Of a stretch of 64,000 nucleotides of DNA, positions 59,024 to 64,000 are shown one piece after another. Position numbers and translations under genes: made by a program. The notes under the pieces are model-generated. The model ran no database searches. It was not told the DNA's origin and worked only from the letters and a program-made list of their open reading frames with translations. Numbering within the stretch: the first letter of the stretch is position 1; the number at the start of each line of letters is the position of its first letter. This DNA is from Pseudomonas sp. DTU12.3 (GTDB lineage: Bacteria; Pseudomonadota; Gammaproteobacteria; Pseudomonadales; Pseudomonadaceae), in assembly GCF_004124275.1 (NCBI RefSeq), contig NZ_CP027218.1, positions 2,359,501 to 2,423,500 of the forward strand. Reading direction: 5' to 3'.

Positions 59024-61723
59024 ATGAAACTTACGCTCAAGGAATTCTTCGCAGGTTTTCTGCGGACCCGCCACATCGCCCGACACTTCCGTCGTCTGGC
59101 GCTGCTGGAATCGATCAACGACACCACGGTCAGCCGTGAAGTCCCGCCCACGCTGGCCAACACCCTGGTCGATGCCGCGCATTGCGACAGCGGCGTGCTG
59201 TTGTCGTCACTCGGCACGCATTCCGATGGCCTGACCGATTTCGAAGTCGATGCGTTGCGTGCGCAATATGGCCTCAACGAAGTCGAACACGAGCAGCCGC
59301 TGCCGTGGTGGACTCACCTGTGGCACTGCTACAAAAACCCGTTCAACCTGCTGCTGACCCTGTTGGCGGTGATCTCGTGGCTGACCGAAGACCTCAAGGC
59401 CGCCGTGGTGATTTTCTCCATGGTGGTGCTGTCGACGCTGCTGCGCTTCTGGCAGGAAAGCAAATCCAACCAGGCCGCTGACGCACTGAAGGCCATGGTC
59501 AGCAACACCGCGACGGTGATGCGCCGAGACGCGCCACGCAGTGAATTGCCGATCAAGCAATTGGTGCCGGGCGATCTGATCGTGCTCTCGGCCGGCGACA
59601 TGATTCCTGCCGATTGCCGGGTGCTCAGCGCCAAGGATCTGTTCGTAAGCCAGGCCGCAATGACCGGTGAATCAATGCCGGTCGAGAAGTTTCCGCGTCA
59701 GGCTGATCGCGACACGCGCAACCCGCTGGAGCTGGACAACATCCTGTTCATGGGTACCAACGTGGTCTCGGGCACGGCGGTGGCGGTGATTCTCACTACC
59801 GGCAACAGCACTTATTTCGGTGCGCTGGCCCAGCGCGTTGGCGCTACTGATCGCGGGGTGACGTCGTTCCAGCAAGGCGTCAACAAAGTCAGCTGGCTGT
59901 TGATCCGCTTCATGTTCGTCATGGCGCCGCTGGTGTTGTTCATCAACGGTTTCACCAAGGGCGACTGGACCGAAGCACTGCTGTTCGCGCTGTCGATTGC
60001 CGTCGGCCTGACCCCGGAAATGCTGCCGATGATCGTCACCTCGACGCTGGCCAAAGGCGCGGTGTTCCTGTCGCGCAAAAAAGTCATCGTCAAACGTCTC
60101 GATGCGATCCAGAACTTCGGTGCCATGGATGTGCTGTGCACCGACAAGACCGGCACGCTGACCCAGGACAAGATCTTCCTCGCGCGCAATGTCGACGTGT
60201 GGGGCGCCGATTCCGATGATGTGTTGGAAATGGCCTATCTGAACAGCTACTACCAGACCGGCCTGAAAAACCTGCTGGATGTCGCGGTGCTGGAACACGT
60301 GGAAATCCACCGCGAACTGAAAGTCGGCACGGCGTTTCGCAAGGTCGACGAGATCCCGTTCGACTTCAATCGTCGGCGCATGTCGGTGGTGGTCGAAGGC
60401 CGTGGCCAGCCACATCAGTTGATCTGCAAAGGTGCGGTAGAAGAAGTCTTGGCGGTGTGCAGCCGCGTGCGTCACGGCGAGGTCGATGAAGCCTTGAGCG
60501 ATGAATTGCTGACCCGGATTCGTCAGGTCACCGCAGCATTCAACGCTGAAGGCTTACGCGTAGTGGCCGTGGCCGCACGCTCGATGCCTGAAGGTCGGGA
60601 AATCTACAGCCTTGCCGACGAACAGGAACTGACGCTGATCGGTTACGTAGCGTTTCTCGATCCACCGAAGGAAAGCACCGCGCCAGCGCTCAAAGCCCTC
60701 GCTGAACATGGCGTCGCGGTGAAAGTGCTGACTGGTGATAACGAACTGGTGACGGCGAAGATCTGCCGTGAAGTCGGCCTGGCGCAACAAGGCCTGCTGT
60801 TGGGTAACGACGTCGAACGCATGAGCGATGCTGAACTGGCCGTCGCCGTGGAAACCACCAACGTCTTTGCCAAGCTGACGCCGTCGCACAAGGAACGCAT
60901 CGTGCGCATCCTCAAAGGCAACGGTCACGTGGTCGGCTTCATGGGCGACGGCATCAACGACGCGCCAGCGCTGCGCACCGCCGACATTGGTATTTCCGTG
61001 GACAGCGCGGTGGACATCGCCAAGGAAGCGGCCGACATCATCCTTCTGGAAAAGAGCCTGATGGTGCTGGAGGAGGGCGTACTCGAAGGGCGGCGCACCT
61101 TCGCCAACATGCTCAAGTACATCAAGATGACCGCCAGTTCCAACTTCGGCAACGTCTTCTCGGTATTGGTCGCCAGTGCGTTCATTCCGTTCCTGCCAAT
61201 GCTGCCGATGCACTTGCTTGTGCAAAACCTGCTCTACGACATTTCGCAGATTGCGATTCCGTTCGATAACGTTGATGAGGAAATGCTGAAAAAACCGCAA
61301 CGCTGGCAGCCGGGTGACGTCGGGCGCTTCATGCTGTTCTTCGGCCCGATCAGTTCGATCTTTGACATCACCACGTTCGCCTTGATGTGGTACGTATTCG
61401 ATGCCAACACCCCGGATCACCAGACCCTGTTCCAGTCCGGCTGGTTCGTGGTCGGGTTGCTGACCCAGACGCTGATCGTGCACATGATCCGCACGCCGAA
61501 GATTCCGTTCCTGCAAAGCCGTGCAGCCATGCCGCTGCTGGTGATGACCGGAATCATCATGGCGGTGGGGATCTTCCTGCCGATGGGGCCGCTGGCGCAC
61601 TACTTCAAACTGCAGGCGCTGCCGTCGCTGTACTTCGTGTTCCTGCCGGTGATCCTGCTGGCGTACATGGCGCTGACCCAGGCGGTGAAAGGCTTCTACA
61701 TCCGCCGCTTCGGCTGGCAGTAA
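59024..61723 (+). CDS. mgtA: Mg2+-importing P-type ATPase (MgtA/MgtB family)
   Basis: 899 residues starting MKLTLKEFFAGFLRTRH at an ATG with AGGGG upstream. It is a P3B-type ATPase: actuator motif TGES (AAMTGESMPVEK), phosphorylation motif DKTGT with Asp374, nucleotide-binding domain, and hinge GDGINDAP, with about ten membrane segments. It imports Mg2+ across the inner membrane. The MgtC-family gene downstream supports Mg2+ starvation as the inducing condition. Confidence 0.9.
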   Translation: MKLTLKEFFAGFLRTRHIARHFRRLALLESINDTTVSREVPPTLANTLVDAAHCDSGVLLSSLGTHSDGLTDFEVDALRAQYGLNEVEHEQPLPWWTHLWHCYKNPFNLLLTLLAVISWLTEDLKAAVVIFSMVVLSTLLRFWQESKSNQAADALKAMVSNTATVMRRDAPRSELPIKQLVPGDLIVLSAGDMIPADCRVLSAKDLFVSQAAMTGESMPVEKFPRQADRDTRNPLELDNILFMGTNVVSGTAVAVILTTGNSTYFGALAQRVGATDRGVTSFQQGVNKVSWLLIRFMFVMAPLVLFINGFTKGDWTEALLFALSIAVGLTPEMLPMIVTSTLAKGAVFLSRKKVIVKRLDAIQNFGAMDVLCTDKTGTLTQDKIFLARNVDVWGADSDDVLEMAYLNSYYQTGLKNLLDVAVLEHVEIHRELKVGTAFRKVDEIPFDFNRRRMSVVVEGRGQPHQLICKGAVEEVLAVCSRVRHGEVDEALSDELLTRIRQVTAAFNAEGLRVVAVAARSMPEGREIYSLADEQELTLIGYVAFLDPPKESTAPALKALAEHGVAVKVLTGDNELVTAKICREVGLAQQGLLLGNDVERMSDAELAVAVETTNVFAKLTPSHKERIVRILKGNGHVVGFMGDGINDAPALRTADIGISVDSAVDIAKEAADIILLEKSLMVLEEGVLEGRRTFANMLKYIKMTASSNFGNVFSVLVASAFIPFLPMLPMHLLVQNLLYDISQIAIPFDNVDEEMLKKPQRWQPGDVGRFMLFFGPISSIFDITTFALMWYVFDANTPDHQTLFQSGWFVVGLLTQTLIVHMIRTPKIPFLQSRAAMPLLVMTGIIMAVGIFLPMGPLAHYFKLQALPSLYFVFLPVILLAYMALTQAVKGFYIRRFGWQ

Positions 61724-61732
61724 TGCTGCCCC

Positions 61733-61817
61733 TGTAGGAGCTGCCGCAGGCTGCGATCTTTTGATCTTGTTTTTAAAAGGCAACATCAAAAGATCGCAGC
61801 CTTCGGCAGCTCCTACA
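61733..61817. repeat. REPIN between mgtA and mgtC
   Basis: TGTAGGAGCTGCCGCAGGCT left arm, loop GTTTTTAAAAGGCAAC, right arm ending GGCAGCTCCTACA; related to the 8017 family. It begins 10 bp after the mgtA stop codon. Confidence 0.88.
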
Positions 61818-61874
61818 GGGGCTCGTTTCAAGCAGGCCCCACAAGGGGGTTTGTGTTTTTTCAGGGAAATGACG

Positions 61875-62591
61875 ATGCAAGCCATCAACAACCTCAACCT
61901 CGATTCGCTGCTCGACACCCTCGTCAGCCTCAGCGCCGCCTTCATTCTCGGCGGCCTGATCGGTTTCGAGCGCCAGTACCGGCAACGCACCGCCGGCCTG
62001 CGCACCAACGTACTGGTCGCCGTCGGCGCGGCGATTTTCGTCGACATGGCCAACCGTCTCGCCGGTGCCGAAGGCGCAGTGCGCGTGGTTGCCTACGTGG
62101 TCTCCGGCATCGGCTTTCTCGGTGCCGGGGTGATCATGCGCGAAGAGGGCAACGTGCGCGGCCTCAACACCGCCGCGACCCTGTGGACTTCGGCGGCGGT
62201 CGGCGCCTGTGCCGGCGCCGACCTGCTCGCCGAAGCCGTGCTCGGCACGCTGTTCATCCTCGCCGCCAATACCTTGCTGCGGCCGATCGTCAACAACATC
62301 AACCGTCAGCCACTGGACGTGGTCTCGGCGGAAGTCACCAACATCGTCTACGTCATCGCCCGTCGCTCACAGCAAACCGCTGTGTTTGCCCTGCTCGAAG
62401 CGGAACTGGAGCGCAGTAATTACCCCGCCAGCGATGTCGATGTGCATGCGTTTGGTGCCGATGAAATCGAGATTGAAGCGACGCTGGCGACCACTTCGGT
62501 CGATGGCGATGAACTCGACGCACTGGTGGCGCGGATCTCGACGTCGGCATTGGTGGTGCAGGCGTTCTGGAGTCCGAGTACCACGGAATAA
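61875..62591 (+). CDS. mgtC: MgtC/SapB family membrane protein
   Basis: 238 residues with four to five membrane segments in the first 140 residues. The family motif GGLIGFERQYRQRTAGLRTNVLVAVGAA is followed by GIGFLGAGVIMREEGNVRGLNTAATLW. A soluble ACT-like C-terminal domain (about 150-238) completes it. MgtC proteins support growth at low Mg2+ and modulate membrane ATPase activity. I use the ATG at 61875 with AGGGAA upstream; an ATG six bases earlier would be too close to that site. Confidence 0.82.
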   Translation: MQAINNLNLDSLLDTLVSLSAAFILGGLIGFERQYRQRTAGLRTNVLVAVGAAIFVDMANRLAGAEGAVRVVAYVVSGIGFLGAGVIMREEGNVRGLNTAATLWTSAAVGACAGADLLAEAVLGTLFILAANTLLRPIVNNINRQPLDVVSAEVTNIVYVIARRSQQTAVFALLEAELERSNYPASDVDVHAFGADEIEIEATLATTSVDGDELDALVARISTSALVVQAFWSPSTTE

Positions 62592-62711
62592 ACCCTGAAT
62601 CAGCGCCAATTTGGGAAATTTCCTACAAGCCCACAGGATTAATCTGTCAAAGCATTGCCTCATCCGACGCCACTATGCCGTTTCTCAGGTCTGCGCAGCG
62701 ATGGATGAAAG

Positions 62712-63899
62712 ATGACCTCACCCCGTGTTCTGGTACTGGAAAATCATGCGTTCGCACGCAGCGTGATGGTCAGGATGCTGCACCGTCTCGGTGTCCGTGA
62801 TGTGTTGCAGGCCAGTGATGGCGAGCAGGCGCTGGTGCAGATGCATTTGTCGGGCGGGGTCGACATCGTGGTCTGCGATTTGCTCGATAAAGGCCTCGAC
62901 TGCCTGGGGTTTCTTGGCCATGCCAGTGAAACCGGCATGGTCCGCGCCGTGATCCTCAGCAGCGAACTGCGCCCGGGCTTACAGCGTACGCTCGGGCAGA
63001 TGGACACGCTTGCGGGCCTGCAGTTGCTGGGCGTCATTCAGCCGCCGGTACCGTTGCGGGTTTTGCACCGGGCGTTGCATCGCTACCGGACACCGCATCC
63101 GGCGCTGAATGTGCGCGTGCCGCCAAGGGAATTGCCCAGCGAAGACGAGCTGCGTCGGGGACTGGCGCTGGGCGAGTTTCGTGCCTGGTTCCAGCCCAAG
63201 TTCTATCTGGCCAGCAACCAGGTCGCCGGCGCCGAGGCGCTGGTGCGCTGGGAGCATCCGGCCAGCGGCGTGTTGTTGCCGGGCGAGTTTCTCGCCGCGC
63301 TGGTCGCCTATGACCTGATCAATCCGATGTTCAAGCAATTGCTCGAACAGGGCTTGTGCCTGCTGGGAATCCTGCGCCATCAGGGCCTGCACCTGGAACT
63401 GTCATTCAACCTGCATGCATCGCAACTGGCCGACCACGAGTTGGTCGGGCATATCCAGAGTGCATTGCAGCGTCACGGGTTTGCCGGCTCGGTCTTGCAG
63501 TTTGAACTGAGTGAAAACGGTTTGCTGGAAATGGCGCCCGGCACGCAAGAAAGCCTGTTGCGCCTGCGGTTGCTCGGTTGTGGTCTGGCCATCGACGATT
63601 TCGGTGCCGGCTTTTCTTCGCTGAAACTGCTTTGCCAGTTGCCCTTCAATCAACTCAAGTTCGACGCCGAACGGGTTCAGCATCTGTATCAGCCGTGTTG
63701 GCAAACCATGATCGCCACCACCCAAGCGCTGGCGCATTCGCTGGATATGCAACTGGTGATTGAAGGTGTCAGCAGCCGCTCGATGAAGGAAGCGCTGGTC
63801 GGCCTGGGCTGTGAGCTCGGCCAGGGTTTTCACCTCGCCCGGCCCATGACCGGGCATGATTTGCTGCAGTGGCTGACGTCCCGCGATCAACTGGATTGA
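62712..63899 (+). CDS. Response regulator with receiver and EAL (c-di-GMP phosphodiesterase) domains
   Basis: 395 residues: an N-terminal receiver (about 1-125) and C-terminal EAL domain (about 145-390), the architecture of RocR/PvrR. The EAL active site looks complete: EALVRW, NLHASQL, FELSENGLLE, IDDFGAGFSSLK, LKFDAERV, VIEGVSS and GQGFHLARP. The receiver is degenerate: the acidic pair is LEN, and the conserved Lys-Pro is replaced by Gln-Pro (VIQPPVP), while Asp in VVCDLLDKG and Ser in ILSSE remain. No partner kinase is adjacent. The last 100 bases of the window hold no gene I can support. Confidence 0.88.
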   Translation: MTSPRVLVLENHAFARSVMVRMLHRLGVRDVLQASDGEQALVQMHLSGGVDIVVCDLLDKGLDCLGFLGHASETGMVRAVILSSELRPGLQRTLGQMDTLAGLQLLGVIQPPVPLRVLHRALHRYRTPHPALNVRVPPRELPSEDELRRGLALGEFRAWFQPKFYLASNQVAGAEALVRWEHPASGVLLPGEFLAALVAYDLINPMFKQLLEQGLCLLGILRHQGLHLELSFNLHASQLADHELVGHIQSALQRHGFAGSVLQFELSENGLLEMAPGTQESLLRLRLLGCGLAIDDFGAGFSSLKLLCQLPFNQLKFDAERVQHLYQPCWQTMIATTQALAHSLDMQLVIEGVSSRSMKEALVGLGCELGQGFHLARPMTGHDLLQWLTSRDQLD

Positions 63900-64000
63900 G
63901 CCGCTACGCAAAGCGTGCGGAAAAGCCCAAGATAGTTCCTACACTGTGCGCAGTCTGGTGTATTTTTACGCCACGCTGCGGACCGTCATTCTTCGAGTTT

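Noticed and set aside
63901..63920. Terminator after the REC-EAL gene
   Set aside because: A short stem (CCGC-ACGC / GCGT-GCGG) is present but has a bulge and no T-run follows.

Overview
The window comes from a GC-rich fluorescent Pseudomonas of the P. fluorescens / P. koreensis type. The evidence is a nearly complete pyoverdine peptide-chain, maturation and transport locus, many copies of Pseudomonas REP/REPIN palindromes, and typical neighbours (inhA/GlxA pair, GH15 + SDR pair, MgtA/MgtC). No tRNA, rRNA, CRISPR, prophage or insertion sequence was seen.

Layout. 1-6011 is ordinary chromosome: a truncated isonitrile hydratase (inhA, minus) divergent from a GlxA-type regulator, two hypothetical genes, a GH15 glucan hydrolase overlapping an SDR oxidoreductase, and REP elements. 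6012-58449 is the pyoverdine region: an SCP2 + JmjC/cupin-8 oxygenase (minus) divergent from a type II thioesterase; a 120-bp-period REPIN tandem array; three NRPS genes (8728-39963, eight modules); an HSL-type alpha/beta hydrolase; the receptor fpvA; pvdE; a second REPIN array (134-bp period); pvdO-pvdN-pvdM; pvdP; opmQ-pvdT-pvdR; fpvI; pvdA. 58450-64000 holds a Mg2+ P-type ATPase with a long leader, an MgtC-family protein and a REC-EAL phosphodiesterase.

How it works together. PvdA makes N5-hydroxyornithine. The NRPSs extend the chromophore precursor made by PvdL, which is encoded outside the window. Binding-pocket residues and domain order predict D-Ser, L-Lys, D-Ala (or Gly), L-Thr, L-OHOrn-type, L-Thr, D-Ser, D-OHOrn-type. 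PvdE exports ferribactin; PvdP, PvdM, PvdO and PvdN mature it in the periplasm; PvdR-PvdT-OpmQ secretes or recycles it; FpvA imports the ferric form and signals to FpvI. Seven of eight candidate PvdS promoters read here have a 16-nt spacer between the -35-like and CGT elements, and six of them are exact TAAAT-N16-CGT matches. These mark the SCP2-JmjC gene, pvdE, pvdM, pvdP, pvdR and pvdA; weaker versions precede the thioesterase and the first NRPS. Fur-like boxes precede fpvA and fpvI.

Most unusual points: an SCP2-JmjC fusion protein under an exact PvdS promoter; a last NRPS that ends in an epimerization domain with no thioesterase, followed by a stand-alone alpha/beta hydrolase that may release or cyclize the product; a 22-bp perfect palindrome between those two genes; two tandem REPIN arrays, each abutting a PvdS promoter; no fpvR next to fpvI; and a proline-rich 15-codon ORF in the mgtA leader.
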